Assembly (NCBI GenBank): GCA_050084515.1
Contig: CM114271.1
Location: 62,744,001 to 62,808,000, forward strand
Direction: 5' to 3'
DNA from: Blasia pusilla
Lineage: Eukaryota; Marchantiophyta; Marchantiopsida; Blasiales
DNA length: 64,000 bases
In this document: piece after piece, positions 1 to 11,286 of the stretch
How the letters are laid out: each line of letters begins with the position of its first letter
How positions within the stretch are numbered: position 1 is the first letter of the stretch
Program-made: the position numbers and the translations under genes
Notes under the pieces: generated by a model
The model's input: the letters and a program-made list of their open reading frames with translations, nothing else
Database searches by the model: none
What the model was told of the DNA's origin: nothing

Positions 1-2093
1 TTCGTGGTGAAGACCACTATAAAGTTGAATCTTATTTGCCACAACTACTCCCTTATGCCATCATGTGTGCCCCAATAGACTCTCGCGTAGGATCTGTAAC
101 TACAATATTCATCATCAACTTCCCATGTCAATGATGTCATGTACATATGAATACAAATTAGGAACTTTCCATGGATTCGTACCCTCTTCACATGATATCC
201 CGCAAAACATCATGTATAAAAATTCCCTGACAAAATAGTAGACAACGAGCAAAATTATTTTTTGGATAAACCAACTGCATCTTTACGAAAGATTTTTGTC
301 TTCTGGGCGACTCCTTTGGGAAATCCTAGCTTCTCTCAACCAAAGCTTTCTTTCCAAGTCATTAAGACCCTTTCATCAACTTTTCTCCACACACATTCCT
401 CCAAAAGAGATGCCTACTCATACTTCTACCCCATCCTCCAATGACTTTATTCTCCTCAAAATTCCCTTCTTCCATTCAAATTTTACAAAGTTCTCAACAA
501 CAAAGAAAAATTGTGAGAGAAAAAAAAAACTTATGGAAAACTCACACTAGGCATTATAACGAACCTCCAACATACCAGATGACCTAATCCATCTAAAGAG
601 CTTCATGTAATCTAAAAATAGATCAACTTTGTTATATAAGAATATGCTACCACCATAGTTCTCTCAGTATATGTCTAGTATGAAAATCTATATTCCATCA
701 ATGTCATATAATTATGAATCATTTTGCCATCTAAGTTGGGACTAATCACTTAAACTTCTCCTCAAGTTCTTGTATAAGCAGGTTAGTCAAATTACTTCTA
801 CAAGTAAAGAGGTGGATATTTTCTTCCAAATGGTAAGGAATTTTGTCTTCAATTCGAACTTCTTGAGAAGTTTGAATTGAAGACAAAACAATTTCAAAAT
901 CTGCATATATCCTTCATTCCATGACCTATTATCATCCTTGGATTACTTAATCTTTTCCCATATGGTTCTAAGATTTTCATTGATAACACACTTTATGGGA
1001 AGTTCACAATCATTTGCAATCTCAAATAAAAATACTTTTAGTTTTCTCACACATGCTCTAACCCAACCTCCAAATTTCTCATTCATATTCATATTTGAAG
1101 GAGAAAGAATTCTTATATGGTTAAAAAAGGTTATGTGAAATTTTTTGGAGAGGTATCTTAAAATGATGGAAAATAGACTATTGTAGACGCTATCTATGAT
1201 AAATTTGGTAAGATATCGTAGATGCTTCATCATAAATTTTTTCTTTTTTTCATTGATGACTTGAGTGGAATATGAATGACCTTCGTACAGTATATTCTCC
1301 TTATTCGAGCAAGAATCTTAAGATGTGGAATTTTATTTATCTCATTATGTAGGATAATATATTTATTATTAGTTGGAGAGCATACAATGCAAGTACTCTT
1401 CAAGATTATTATCAATTTTGATTAAACCTCTACTTGTAGACTAGAAACCAACAATGATAGGCATGCGGGCTTTTGAACGTCCACATGTCGTTTGGCTTAT
1501 GGTCCTATCAATATGATCTTTTTAAAGTGGATGGAATGATTTCATTTATTTTTGGATGATCCCAATGAAATCAAAAGCCTTGGAGTACCTATGAAAAATC
1601 ACTAAATTCACTAAATTCACTAAATATCCATCAACAAACATTTCCTTACTAGTTTATGGAGGTGGGTGCGGTTCATATGCCTTTATACATTGATTTGAGA
1701 GATACTTTTATTTCATTTTCATCTACCCTAATGAGTAAGAGTATAAAGTTTAGAAATCTTATTTTACCAACATATGGAAATGATTCTTAATGGTTTCATT
1801 ATATAAAAAATTTCAAAGATATGTCTATTTTAATACCACAAAATAGAGATTTTGATGAAAAATATAGACTTCCACTTTCATTTCTAGAGATAAGAAATTC
1901 TTAATAATTTCTAACTTAAAGAAATTTATCTTATGAATTTCTCATTGGAAATTGGGATTGTTTGAAAATATCATCTAATAAATATATATTATGTATAAGA
2001 ACATATCTACCCTAATATAAGCTTTATTCTTAATGAGGAGATAATTTTTATCTATTTTATGAAATCTTGGAAGATGTGATTACATTATGGACT
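1..2093. other. AT-rich intergenic DNA
   Basis: No coding region, RNA gene or complete mobile element could be recognised. The stretch is AT-rich with short random ORFs only. A short foldback lies at 841-888 and is listed separately. Confidence 0.5.
841..888. repeat. Short foldback (inverted repeat)
   Basis: The left arm TTTTGTCTTCAATTCGAACT pairs with a right arm ending in TTGAAGACAAAA, with about one mismatch and a loop of a few bases. It would form a stable hairpin. No flanking duplication or coding context explains it. Confidence 0.6.
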
Positions 2094-2097
2094 ACCT

Positions 2098-2750
2098 TGT
2101 CGTGCGCATACACATCGCTACACAACATACATCGTTGTCACCGAACACACATACACAAACACGCACGATCCCATGCTAACTCATGGCATCCAAACAACGG
2201 GACAAGAAGTACTAAAATATTTCCAATTCTCTCTTTGTAAAGTAAGATCCAATCTCTCTCTACACCATCTCACACCATAGCTCTGAAAGGTCTGCACTCT
2301 CTCTCATGTCAAACCAAACCCACTCTCCTAATGAGAGGCTTGTGTTACACTCACAAGGCAAGGGACCATAGCTCCGCCGCCTCATGCCAAGAGGTTCAAC
2401 AAAGAGAGAATGAGCTCTCAAGCTCTCTCTCCTTGAGGTATATCCCTCCCCTCTCCCAAGCTCTCTCCATGGTAACCTATTCTCCCTAGTCACCTCCTTG
2501 GCTCTTGACCTGATGTAGGAGGTCAAGGGCCACTTACCAAAAATAGAAATTTGATCATATATTCAAATGATACTTACCTAAAATAATAAGTTCCTCAATA
2601 TGGCTCCAAATGAGCCGAAATGAAGGGGAAACCTGCTCTCTCAGATTTCCCGGGGCCTCAACAGGTCATCCTCGACCTACTGAGCGTGTCCTCCACTACT
2701 TACGAAGGCGTTCTACTAGATCTCACCGATCTATCCTAAAAGACGTGACA
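2098..2750 (-). mobile_element. Solo LTR of the methyltransferase-carrying Ty3/gypsy family
   Basis: Read on the minus strand, this 653-bp unit begins TGTCACGTCTTTTAGG and ends GCGCACGACA, so it has TG...CA termini. It is flanked on both sides by the 4-bp duplication ACCT (2,094-2,097 and 2,751-2,754). It aligns along its length with the LTRs at 30,450 and 40,105 and defines the full LTR of the family: a ~520-bp body plus a ~125-bp tail beginning TGGAAATATTTTAG. No internal element sequence is present, so it is a solo LTR left by LTR-LTR recombination. Short ORFs inside it are incidental. Confidence 0.88.
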
Positions 2751-2754
2751 ACCT

Positions 2755-4828
2755 TTGTATTGTTTGTATTTCAAGATAAATGTAGCAATTAGACTCATGA
2801 ATGAAACATGACTAATTTGAAAAGACAACAAAATCAGATTTAGTTAGTGTCGTGTAAACTTACACTACATACTATAAATGCTACAATGATTATATGGAAG
2901 AAATTGGAGATCTAGTTTTAATCCACCTATCCCATTGATTGCTTGTAACTTGAGTTTATGTTTTGATTTGATTTACATAGATTTTGATTCCCTATCCATC
3001 CAAAAAAATTCTATTAGAAAGAGTAAAAAAAATTAAAGGTGGAATTTCATTATCTACCTATATTTTTTCTTATGGCCAATGATATAATTTATATATTCGT
3101 AGTATTATCCAAAGTAGGAGAAAGGAATTTAATCCATATTATGATTGCAAGTGATGCAAGTTCAAATAAAGAAGATGATTACACATGAACGTTCTCTATG
3201 GATATTTTTAGAAGAAATGAAAAAAAAAAATTACTCTTTTTCTTGCATAAGGTAAAATTTTATCCCAAAAACTCACTTCCCAAGTTTTTGGGATAAAATT
3301 TTCCCTAACTTCCCAAGTTAAATTTTCAAAATGATTTTCATTATTGCTCATATATTCTTGCTAGTTGAATTCTGAAGAGAACTTGGAAAAGATTCATCGA
3401 AGAACTATTATGGGTCCTATCAATAATTAAAAATTAGTTTTAAGTAGAAAAAAATCTATTAAACTCTATTCTTTTGAGAGTTTAAAAGACAAATTCACTT
3501 TTGGAATATCTACGAAGAACAAATAAATTTGAGAACAATATAATCATAACCTACTAGGAATGGAAATAATTGGGGAAGGTTATTTTCATAAGAACACTTT
3601 TTTATGAAAGAAATTATGATTGGTAAATAAAATCAGTAGGCAATAAACACGTACATACGGTCATTTCATACATTTTTTTTCCCTTTTTTTTTTTCTATTT
3701 CAAGAATCTAACTTGAGTTTTCTTTTAATTACATTAAGTATTTAATTTAAATGTTATGATGAATATTCAAGAGAGTGTCATAATGCTTTAATCTTAGTTG
3801 AAGGGGGCACACGCTCTTTTTATACTAAAGCTAAATATTTGAGTCAAAGCATACTTAAGTAAATAAGTTTATTCTTGATAGAATTGTATCAGGGTTGGCA
3901 TTAGCTGCTAGTAGACTTTTATATTTTGCGTGGGAATTTTTCCACTTCCATCGTCAACCCTCCCATTCAAAACAAGAGATTGGGAAATTGGGAATAAAAT
4001 CAAACTTCGTTGAGAAATGAGGAAATTCAATGATAGTAATAATTGAGCCTTGGGAAACATTTCAGCAATAAGCAAAATAAAGTAATCCCTATTAATTTTG
4101 GGATTGAAAAAAATCCTCAACCCTTCCCTCTCATTAAGCTATTTGTGCGTTTAGCTATATAGAAGATTAACTAGGATTGAATCTGAAGTCATTGGTTGGG
4201 CACCAAAAAGGGTAGCTTCGTAGAGAGGGATGGGGTGCCAGAGGGGGGGGAGTTGGGTGGTCCCCATTGTGGTTGTCGGTCACTAGCTAGTGTTGGCCAA
4301 GGCACTAAAAACCAGACACCCAAGTAGTTAACGTTGGCGTCCGCAACCAGTTTCCAAAAAGAAAAAAATTTCTTTTTGGAATTTTTTTTCTTTTGAAACT
4401 GAAATTGAAATTTTGGTAGGCACTCAACCTTGCGTAAAAGCATTGAACCACCTTAGATATAAGCATTCATGATCTTTAGTCGATGTGATCAATGATGGAG
4501 TTAGTTGGGATACATAAGATTGCTATGAGGAGCAGTGACAACAATAAGGAAGAAGACTCAACTTTAGTATCGTCTTCACAAAGGACATCACTTTGTCCCA
4601 TTAGCTATTAAGCTATTGAGATATATCAACCTAGGGGTGAATGGTTGGATGGTTTTCTTCCCAAATATCTTCATCTTCACTCAAGAAATGGATTATCTTA
4701 ACTGCCACATTTTTTTGTAGAAAATGTAAGTAAGAAAAATCCAAAATTCATAATAGTTATTCATAAGGTTCACCAAATCAAGGATCTTCATAAATATTTT
4801 TTAAATGTCAGTTTTTTCTTCAATAATA
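2755..4828. other. AT-rich intergenic DNA
   Basis: No gene or complete mobile element is recognised. The stretch holds a perfect 20-bp foldback (3,254-3,302) and poly-purine/pyrimidine runs near 4,240 and 4,380. The ORFs at 3,908-4,443 have no recognisable domain. Confidence 0.5.
3254..3302. repeat. Perfect 20-bp inverted repeat
   Basis: The arms AAAATTTTATCCCAAAAACT (3,254-3,273) and its exact reverse complement (3,283-3,302) are separated by a 9-nt loop. The partial sequence CTTCCCAAGTT recurs just downstream, suggesting local duplication. It may be a small foldback transposon remnant. Confidence 0.75.
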
Positions 4829-4923
4829 TCTATATTATTATTGGAGAGTGCCCCTTCATTTTTAAAACTCCTCTCCCTTTGACACTTGGAACTCTCAACC
4901 AATAGGATCACTCGCCTTTTGAG
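4829..4923 (+). mobile_element. Helitron-like 5' end fragment
   Basis: The sequence TCTATATTATTATTGGAGAG at 4,829 matches the starts of the two short elements at 56,560 and 56,773, including the following AGTGCC. A TC start preceded by A is typical of a Helitron 5' end. The matching 3' end is not visible, because a MITE begins at 4,924, so this is a truncated copy. Confidence 0.4.
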
Positions 4924-5002
4924 CAAGGTTGCACGCAGCCAAGGTCCGTGTCGGCGGACATATGTCCGTCCCGAGGACAGACATGTCCGTGCGGGCCCGG
5001 AT
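4924..5002 (+). mobile_element. Fragment of an outer GGACATGTCC-type MITE
   Basis: It starts CAAGGTTGCACGCAGCCAAG and runs through several GGACATGTCC-like motifs up to the insertion point of the next element. The same layout, including CAAGGTTGCA, a GGCCAAAG-type block and a CCCGGATC block, is found at 63,230-63,330. This part therefore belongs to a separate, related element interrupted by the copy at 5,003. Its right end was not found. Confidence 0.5.
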
Positions 5003-5313
5003 CAAGGTTGCATATGGACAAAGTTCGTGTCCATGGACTTTTGTCCATCTGATGGAAGGACTTGTCCGTATGGGCCCCACCTTTCCCTTCTTTCTCATAT
5101 CCCTTACTTGCCTTCCTGTTCCATACCCACCCATTTTTTCCTCCCTCCATCTCTACTCCTTCCTCCCTCATTGCTCCTCTCATTCTTGCTTTGCCTTCCA
5201 TCATGGATTAAAAGTGCGGGTCCCACCTCTTAAAACCCCTATCCATGGACATGTCCATACTTTTCTGTCCATATCCATCATAAGGAATGACTTGCCTATT
5301 TTTGTGCAACCAT
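5003..5313 (-). mobile_element. Mutator-type MITE (GGACATGTCC family), complete copy
   Basis: The 311-bp element begins CAAGGTTGCATATGG and ends GTGCAACCAT, giving near-identical terminal inverted repeats. It is the reverse-orientation relative of the element at 29,764. The flanking 9-mers GGCCCGGAT (4,994-5,002) and GGCTCGGGT (5,314-5,322) match at 7 of 9 positions, as expected for an aged 9-bp target duplication of the Mutator/MULE type. The interior carries repeated ATGGACATGTCCAT-like palindromes near both ends and a pyrimidine-rich core. No transposase is encoded. Confidence 0.75.
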
Positions 5314-6207
5314 GGCTCGGGTGCAAGCTCCATAAGTCCTCGTTGCTTGTGGCCCGAGCACACCAAGCATTCCACCCTTGCCCAGCCAGTGCTCATCATG
5401 CTCGAGGCACATTTTTTGGTTGGGCCCGTGTTGCAACAAATTTGGGTCGGCATCAAGCCCTCCAATTCGTCGCCTTGAGCCCTAGCCAGCATGCGGGCTC
5501 TAGGGCCCGCGTACATCCCGCCCCTCCGCGACCCACCCCTCGGCTGGGCCGCCCGCATCTTGGGCCCGCAAGCACCGCCCCCCCCCCCCCCTTCTGGCCC
5601 ACAGGCCCGCCGTAGCCATCGTAGCCTTCCATTGGTCCCGCCGTCAACGGCCCAATCAGGAGCGCCCATAAGGAGCCCACGTCTCACAAACCCCGCGGGG
5701 ACACTAGCGACCTCGGAGTGGCTAGGGCCAAGTTCGAACTAGGCCCCTCCCCTCCCTTCCCTTCCCCTTTTCTCCCTTTTGGGTAAAACCCATAAGGGAA
5801 GGGCCCACAAGGGATCCCCAAAATGCATATATGAAGGGGGATTTAGGGATAATTTACCTAATTATCTCTATTTTTCCACGTTTTATCAAAATTTTGGTCA
5901 TATTTTGGATTAGGCTCCAAATTTCTTTGAGAGCTAAAGGCTTTCAAGGTTACTAGGAATTTTGGAGAAATCCCTTGGGTGTCTTTTGGGGGTACTTGGA
6001 TTTTATTTGGGACCAACTTGGATATTTGCGCTCCTTGTTGCATCCTAAAGAAACTCAAATTGACTCCACATTAGGTGAGTGTTTCTGAGTGTGGAAATAT
6101 CTTTTTTCACTAAACTTGTTTGGTGATTTTGAGATTTTCGATTCATAGACCCGAGTGTTTTGATTTGTTTCATTGGTTCTCCTTATCACATCGCGATCGG
6201 GGATGTG
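5314..6207 (+). promoter_or_regulatory. GC-rich stretch and possible promoter/leader
   Basis: 5,390-5,720 is strongly GC-rich, with GGGCCC and GCCCGAG motifs and a C10 run near 5,578. This contrasts with the AT-rich surroundings, and it resembles the GC-rich interior of the MITE half at 54,056-54,598. A TATA-like ATGCATATATGAAGG lies near 5,823, followed by a leader-like sequence reaching the copia insertion at 6,213. The reading-frame start on the other side of that insertion is at 11,287. The promoter role is inferred only from position and the TATA-like motif. Confidence 0.3.
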
Positions 6208-6212
6208 GAGGT

Positions 6213-6526
6213 TATTGAAGATTGAGTTACAGTCAAGCTCATGAGACACCTGAACTGCTACATTTGGTACTCACACAAAGTAGGGAAGCTTAATCTTGGT
6301 TAGTCAGTTAAGCACGATTATCTTAACTAGGGTTAGTTAATCACAATTAGTCTAACTGAAGACTATGGTTAAGGGTAGGGTTAGGGTTGTTTGTACATAT
6401 CCTATATAATTGAGAAGAGGACCAGCCTCCTTTCATTCTCTCATTCCAAATTTCGTTCTCCATGGTGGTGTGTGTGTGTGAGAGAGCCATTTTCCACTAG
6501 TTATGCTTGTTTAGCAGTTTTCCACA
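6213..6526 (+). repeat. Ty1/copia 5' LTR
   Basis: 314 bp, starting TATTGAAGATTGAG and ending TTTTCCACA. It is repeated at 10,751-11,061. A TATATAA box lies at 6,403-6,409, and just upstream is a telomere-like AGGGTAGGGTTAGGG run. A TG-repeat near 6,470 differs in length between the two LTRs. The first two bases are TA in both copies rather than the usual TG. Confidence 0.88.
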
Positions 6527-6538
6527 TGGTATTAGAGC
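6527..6538 (+). promoter_or_regulatory. Primer binding site (initiator tRNA-Met)
   Basis: TGGTATTAGAGC starts immediately after the 5' LTR. It matches the usual plant copia primer site TGGTATCAGAGC, complementary to the 3' end of initiator tRNA-Met, with one change (C to T). Confidence 0.85.
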
Positions 6539-7039
6539 GGGAGAAGAACATCACTTGAAGTTCTTGGTGTTTGAAGAGAGAAGAGAGGCAAGAGAAGGAA
6601 AAATTTCAGTTGGGAGAAGGAAATTTTATTCAAAGCTCAGTGGGTGCATATTTCAGGTGGAGCTTTGACGGTGATAAAACTTTGGAGGCATTTATTAGGG
6701 CTTTCCCGATCGATTCAGATGTTTGGGTCCACTTTGTCTAGAATGACGCCAAAGGATGGTTCTAGTTGTCTTGTAGAGCTCGTCAAGAGCTTTCCAACGC
6801 ATCCAAAATAGCTTGATTTTGAAACTCTAAGCTCATGCAGTAGCAATTTCAGTGTAGGAAAGTGCAATTAGTTAAGAAAAGTTGTGTAGTTTGCTCTCTA
6901 CAAGCCAATTTGACTAGTTCTTTCATACAGTTGATCAATTGTGGCAAATTCAGGTCGATTTCTATGTAGGAGTGGTCTATGCTTCAATTGGAGCAGTAGA
7001 AAGCCTGAAATTACATTTTTGTGAGTGAAATCGTTTATT

Positions 7040-7948
7040 ATGGAGTATTCGTCAATAGCAATCACAGGCGAGAAGCTAGACAAGCAGAATTACAATATTT
7101 GGAAGTTTTGCATGAAACAATTTGTCACTAGGGGAACTATGGGAGCTTGTCACAGGTGATATGGTGACTCAATAGATTTGAATGTTCGCGCTTGGAATAA
7201 ACGTGCAAAGCAAGTAATCCACTACATTTCAATAACGATCAGTTTGCCAATGATAAGTCACATCCAAGATGTTGATATTCTGAAGGAGGCCTGGGATGCA
7301 TTGGAAAAGCTATTCGAGACATCTACAAAGGTCAGAAAGCTTCAATTGAAACAACAATTGAACGAAGTGAGGAAAGGATCATAGAGCATCAATGATTATA
7401 TTTTGAGTATCAGACATATTGTTGATTAGTTGAATAGCATTGGAGTGACAATAGAAGATGATGATCTGATTTTATTCACTCTTCAAGGCCTTCCAAAGGA
7501 TTACAAGTCCTTTGAGACCTCTATCTCTGTGAGAGAGAAGTATCCAACCTTTCAAGAGTTAGTTCCTCTGTTGATCAGTGAAGAGATGCGCCTAGTAGGC
7601 AGCGTTAGCTCGTCTAGTCTGCAAGAGAGTGCGCTATTTGCAGGTTATGGATCAAACAGAGACAGCGATCGTGGCAGAAAATTTTGTGGTCGTGGTGGAT
7701 ATCAAACATATGGAGGAAGAGGCACTCAATATAACGTCACTCAATCAATTACGAACCAATACCAGACACAATCACAAGGTGGTGATGGTGGAAACCGTTT
7801 GAGTCAAGGTCAGCAGCAAAGGGTCCCTGGATCTTGCAATTACTGTGGGATAAAGGGTCAGTATGCAAAGTTTTGCTTCAAGAAGAAGGCAGATATGAGA
7901 ACAGGAGCCTTACAGCAACAAAAATATGTGGAGCAACAACACCAAGAG
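7040..7948 (+). pseudogene. copia Gag, broken
   Basis: Reading starts at ATG 7,040 with MEYSSIAITGEKLDKQNYN, the usual copia Gag opening. Stops interrupt the frame near 7,158, 7,382 and 7,427. The segment at 7,178-7,384 and the segment at 7,430-7,948 carry the UBN2-like Gag core (motifs LKEAWDALEKLF and FTLQGLPKDYKSFETS). Near the end is a zinc knuckle reading CNYCGIKGQYAKFC, in which the histidine of the CCHC pattern is glutamine. The N-terminal part would form the capsid and the knuckle would bind RNA. The stops make the protein non-functional. Confidence 0.85.
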
Positions 7949-7987
7949 TAGTACCAAGAATAACAACATTCACAAACGGGGCATCTC

Positions 7988-9240
7988 TTGGTCATGATTC
8001 ATCATATGGGAGCAATGGTCAAGAAAGACTCGACATCAGATTGGTATATTGACTCCGGTGCATCAAATCACATGACCTCACAAGCAAAATGGTTCAGTAG
8101 TTTGGAGCCGGTGAAAGATCCTGCAATTATGCTCACAGGAGATGACACTCAACCTCATATCACGCATACCTGTAAATTTCTAATAGCATCGGATGGTCTT
8201 TGTGCTCTTGGAAATGTTCTCTATGTTCCTATCATTGCAAGAAATCTGATCTCTGTAGGACAGATAGTAGAACAGGGTTATCAAGTGAAGTTTAACGCAG
8301 ATGGTTATTTCATTGAAACTATGGATGACTAGACTACGATAGCCAAAGGAACTAGATCTGGCAGAATGTTCAAATTAGATGCTTCTATGCCACATATTCA
8401 AACAACAATGTATAGTCAAACCGGCCAACAAGTCACAGATCTAAGTGTGTGGCATAAAAAAATTAGACATATGAATCTTCTAAGATTATTGAGTCTTTCA
8501 TCATCTAATATAGTAATAAGACTCCCTAAATTAGCGATTCTTGCTATGTTAGAGGTATGTCTTGTGTGCCAATTTGGAAAATAAGTTAGATTTCCTTTTC
8601 CAAAGCAAGGTAGAAGAGCATCCAAGATATTGGAGTTGATCCACAATGATGTGTGGACAATATCACAACATAGCCTTAGTGGTTGCCAGAACTTTGTTTC
8701 ATTTATTGATGACTTCTCTAGGTATATATGGGTAGGAGGTATTCTTAATGTTCTAAACATTCAGAGTTCTAGTAGAGAAGCACACTGGACAACATATTCT
8801 GAAATTGCATTTTGATGGAGGAGGAGAGTATCTTTCAACAGAGTTTGATGACTATTTACATCAAAATGGCATCCAAGGTCAAGTCCTGAGAGGAAGAATC
8901 GACATATTGCTGAAGCGGCACAAGCTATGCTAAATGAGAAGAACATGCTTAAGGTGTATTGGGCAGAAGCTGTAGCATGTGCAGTCTTCTTAATCAACCG
9001 AACTCCAACAACAGGAGTTCATGATAAAACTCCATTCAAGTCTTCATAGGAAGTTGATTTTTCCTTCTTGTATTTGTTATGCTCATGTTCCTTCTGAGAT
9101 ACGTAAAAAATTAGACCCCAAGTCTGAAAGATGTATCTTCATTGGCTATGATGATGGAACTAAGGGGTATAAGTGCTACATTCTATCCTCTAGGCAACTT
9201 ATTATTAGTCGGGATGTTTTCTTTGATGAGCTAAAGTCAT
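7988..9240 (+). pseudogene. copia protease and integrase, broken
   Basis: The aspartic protease active site DSGA is at 8,051 in the sequence DWYIDSGASNHMTS. The integrase pre-domain follows at 8,366-8,584 with WHKKIRHMN and CLVCQFGK, the zinc-binding His/Cys pattern. Core integrase blocks are visible at 8,630-8,760 (HNDVW, SFIDDFSRYIWV), near 8,810 (FDGGGEYLS) and near 8,900-9,020 (AEAAQAMLNEKN, YWAEAVACAVFLINRTP). The block at 9,021-9,242 (FIGYDDGTKGYKCY) is the usual region after the core. These parts lie in different frames separated by stops and small deletions, so no integrase could be made. Confidence 0.82.
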
Positions 9241-9446
9241 GATATGCTCTATTTGAGCCTATTCCACCTCTAAACTTGTGCGTTGAGGGGAAGAATATGA
9301 CTATAAACCAACAGAAATTGTCTTCAACTTTCCCAAGTACAAGTGCACGATTAGAAGAGATCCTAGATTCATCAATTAAATCTGTGAGTCCATGGACGGG
9401 AAGAGTACATATTCAGTCTGTTGACACTAGTTAGAGCTCGAGTTAG

Positions 9447-10410
9447 GTGTTAGAGGCATCTACCTTTGAGCAACAACTTCGTAGATCAAGTAGAGTTACA
9501 CATCCAGTTCATAAATTCATAAATGAAGGTTTCCTTGCGACACATCATGCATATATGATGACTACCCTTCAAGAGCAGGAGCCGAGTTGTTTTGAAGAAG
9601 CTGCGAGTAAAGCTGAATGGATTGAAGCTATGGAGGAAGAGCTTGCTGCATTAAGACATCAACAAACATAGGAGCTTGTTGATATATCTTCTGGTAAGGA
9701 AGCTATTGGTTGCAAATGGGTTTACAAAATCAAGCGCAATCAAGATGGTACAATTAAAAGATACAAAGCGAGATTGGTGGCTAAGGGCTATGCACAACAA
9801 TATGGTATCGATTATGCCATATTGTTGGGGACATTTAGCCCTGTTGCAAAGATGGCGACTACCAAAATAGTGGTTGCAGTTGCAGTAAGTAAGAAGTGGA
9901 GATTACATCACATGGACGTCAAGAATGCCTTCTTGAATGGAGATCTATACGAGGAGGTATATATGACTCAACCACCTGGATATGAGCATCCTAAGTTTCC
10001 ATTTTGCGTATGCACGTTGAAGAAAGCTCTATACGGGCTCAAACAAGCTCCAAGAGCTTGGTATGGCAAGATTACATACGTCCTATAAGAGTTGGGTTTT
10101 AGGGTATGTGATTCTCACTCCTCGTTATATGTCTTGAGAGGACAAGATCATATAGTTCTCAGTGTATTGTATGTTGACGATCTCTTGATTACCGGGAGTA
10201 CTGAAGAAATGGTACAATAAGTCAAGCTTAAGTTACAAGGAGAATTTGATATGAAGGACTTGGGAGAACTCAAGTTCTTCCTTGGTATTGAGTTTATTAA
10301 GGTTGGAGAGAGCATGTGGTTACTACAACGACAATATGCTCTTCATATGCTTTCAAAATATGATATGACGGCTTGTAAGCCAATCTCTACACCGTTGGAC
10401 CGGGGGGCAT
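9447..10410 (+). pseudogene. copia reverse transcriptase, broken
   Basis: The RVT_2 domain is recognisable from ASKAEWIEAMEEELAAL through [36 protein letters not shown] and [20 protein letters not shown]. The catalytic YVDD is at 10,170-10,181 within VLYVDDLLITGS. It ends near FDMKDLGELKFFLGIEF and ISTPLD. Stops fall near 9,671, 10,088 and 10,218 and there is a frame change near 9,720-9,774. The catalytic aspartates are intact, but the protein cannot be made in one piece. Confidence 0.88.
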
Positions 10411-10532
10411 GAATGGATGAAAGAATGGATGAAGGAGAGATGCTTGCCAATTCTAATATGAGACCGTTTTCAAGATGGTTGGAAGTTTGATCTATCTTCA
10501 CCAGATTTGAGCTAGTTGTTGGCCTAGAAAAT

Positions 10533-10763
10533 ATGAGCATCAAATTTATGTTTCATGCTCATACAAAGCATGTTGAGGTGCACGATCATTTAATCAGAGA
10601 GAAAGTGCTTGTAGGAGAAATTGATCTTGTGTATATAGGTACACATCTGCAAATTACTAACATCTTTACAAAGGCATTGTCTAGAGATAAGTTTGAGATG
10701 TTAAGAAAGGATTTAGGCGTTAGAGATATCGATATGAGCTTGAGAGGGAGTATTGAAGATTGA
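10533..10763 (+). pseudogene. copia RNase H C-terminal remnant
   Basis: The end of the copia polyprotein is recognisable: HTKHVEVHDHLIREKV, LVYIGTHLQITNIFTKAL and MLRKDLGV. Most of the RNase H domain is missing between the RT end (~10,410) and here, replaced by a short join near 10,490-10,535, so an internal deletion has occurred. The frame ends in the start of the 3' LTR. Confidence 0.8.
10741..10750 (+). promoter_or_regulatory. Polypurine tract of the copia element
   Basis: TGAGAGGGAG lies immediately before the 3' LTR, the expected place for the plus-strand primer of reverse transcription. Confidence 0.75.
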
Positions 10764-11061
10764 GTTAGAGTCAAGCTCATGAGACACCTGAATTGCTATA
10801 TTTGGTACTCATACAAAGTAGGGAAGCTTAATCTTGGTTAGTTAGTTAAGCACGATCATCTTCACTAGGGTTAGTTAATCACAATTAGTCTAACTCGAGA
10901 CTATGGTTAAGGGTAGGGTTAGGGTTGCCTGTACATATCCTATATAATTGAGAAGAGGACTAGCCTCCACTCATTCTCTCATTGCAAATTTCGTTTCCAT
11001 GGTGGTGTGTGTGTGAGAGAGCCGTTTTCCACCAGTTATGCTTGTTTAGCAGTTTTCCACA
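10751..11061 (+). repeat. Ty1/copia 3' LTR
   Basis: 311 bp, direct repeat of 6,213-6,526 with about 17 substitutions and two small indels by eye. It ends TTTTCCACA and is followed by GAGAT. Confidence 0.88.
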
Positions 11062-11286
11062 GAGATGATCAAGGAACCTTATCTAAGCAAGCCCATATCT
11101 ACCTATTCTCTTTGAGTGCCCAACCCTAAACTTATACGGAAGTTCCATCATTCATGCACCCCTACATTTTGAGCCATTGTTTTAGCATCTCGTGTCATTA
11201 TCTTTTCGGTATTTACTTATCTTAACCCGTATATTTCTTTCCCTTATATTTTTAAAATATTTTATTATATTCTTCATCCGAGGAAA

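Larger units (their letters stand above)
6213..11061 (+). mobile_element. Ty1/copia LTR retrotransposon, degenerate full-length copy
   Basis: The order is 5' LTR, tRNA-Met primer site, Gag, protease, integrase, reverse transcriptase, RNase H remnant, polypurine tract and 3' LTR. This protease-integrase-RT order defines Ty1/copia. The flanking 5-mers GAGGT (6,208-6,212) and GAGAT (11,062-11,066) form a plausible target duplication with one change. The LTRs differ at about 17 positions plus two small indels in ~310 bp by eye, so the insertion is not recent. In-frame stops and frameshifts occur in all domains and part of RNase H is missing, so this copy is not autonomous. It appears to have landed between a leader (to 6,212) and the coding region at 11,287. 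Confidence 0.9.

Noticed and set aside
2260-2526. ORFs inside the LTR copies (for example 88 codons here, similar ones at 30,675 and 40,330)
   Set aside because: The same frame recurs only because the LTR sequence itself is repeated. It covers regulatory LTR sequence and has no protein family.
4886-5742. Cluster of overlapping ORFs on both strands (up to 228 codons) in the GC-rich region
   Set aside because: They arise from GC-rich low-stop composition and the MITE palindromes. No domain, no consistent frame and strong proline/alanine/glycine bias.
6371-6390. Interstitial telomere repeat (AGGGTAGGGTTAGGG)
   Set aside because: Only two or three units, located inside both copia LTRs, so it is part of the LTR and not a telomeric remnant.
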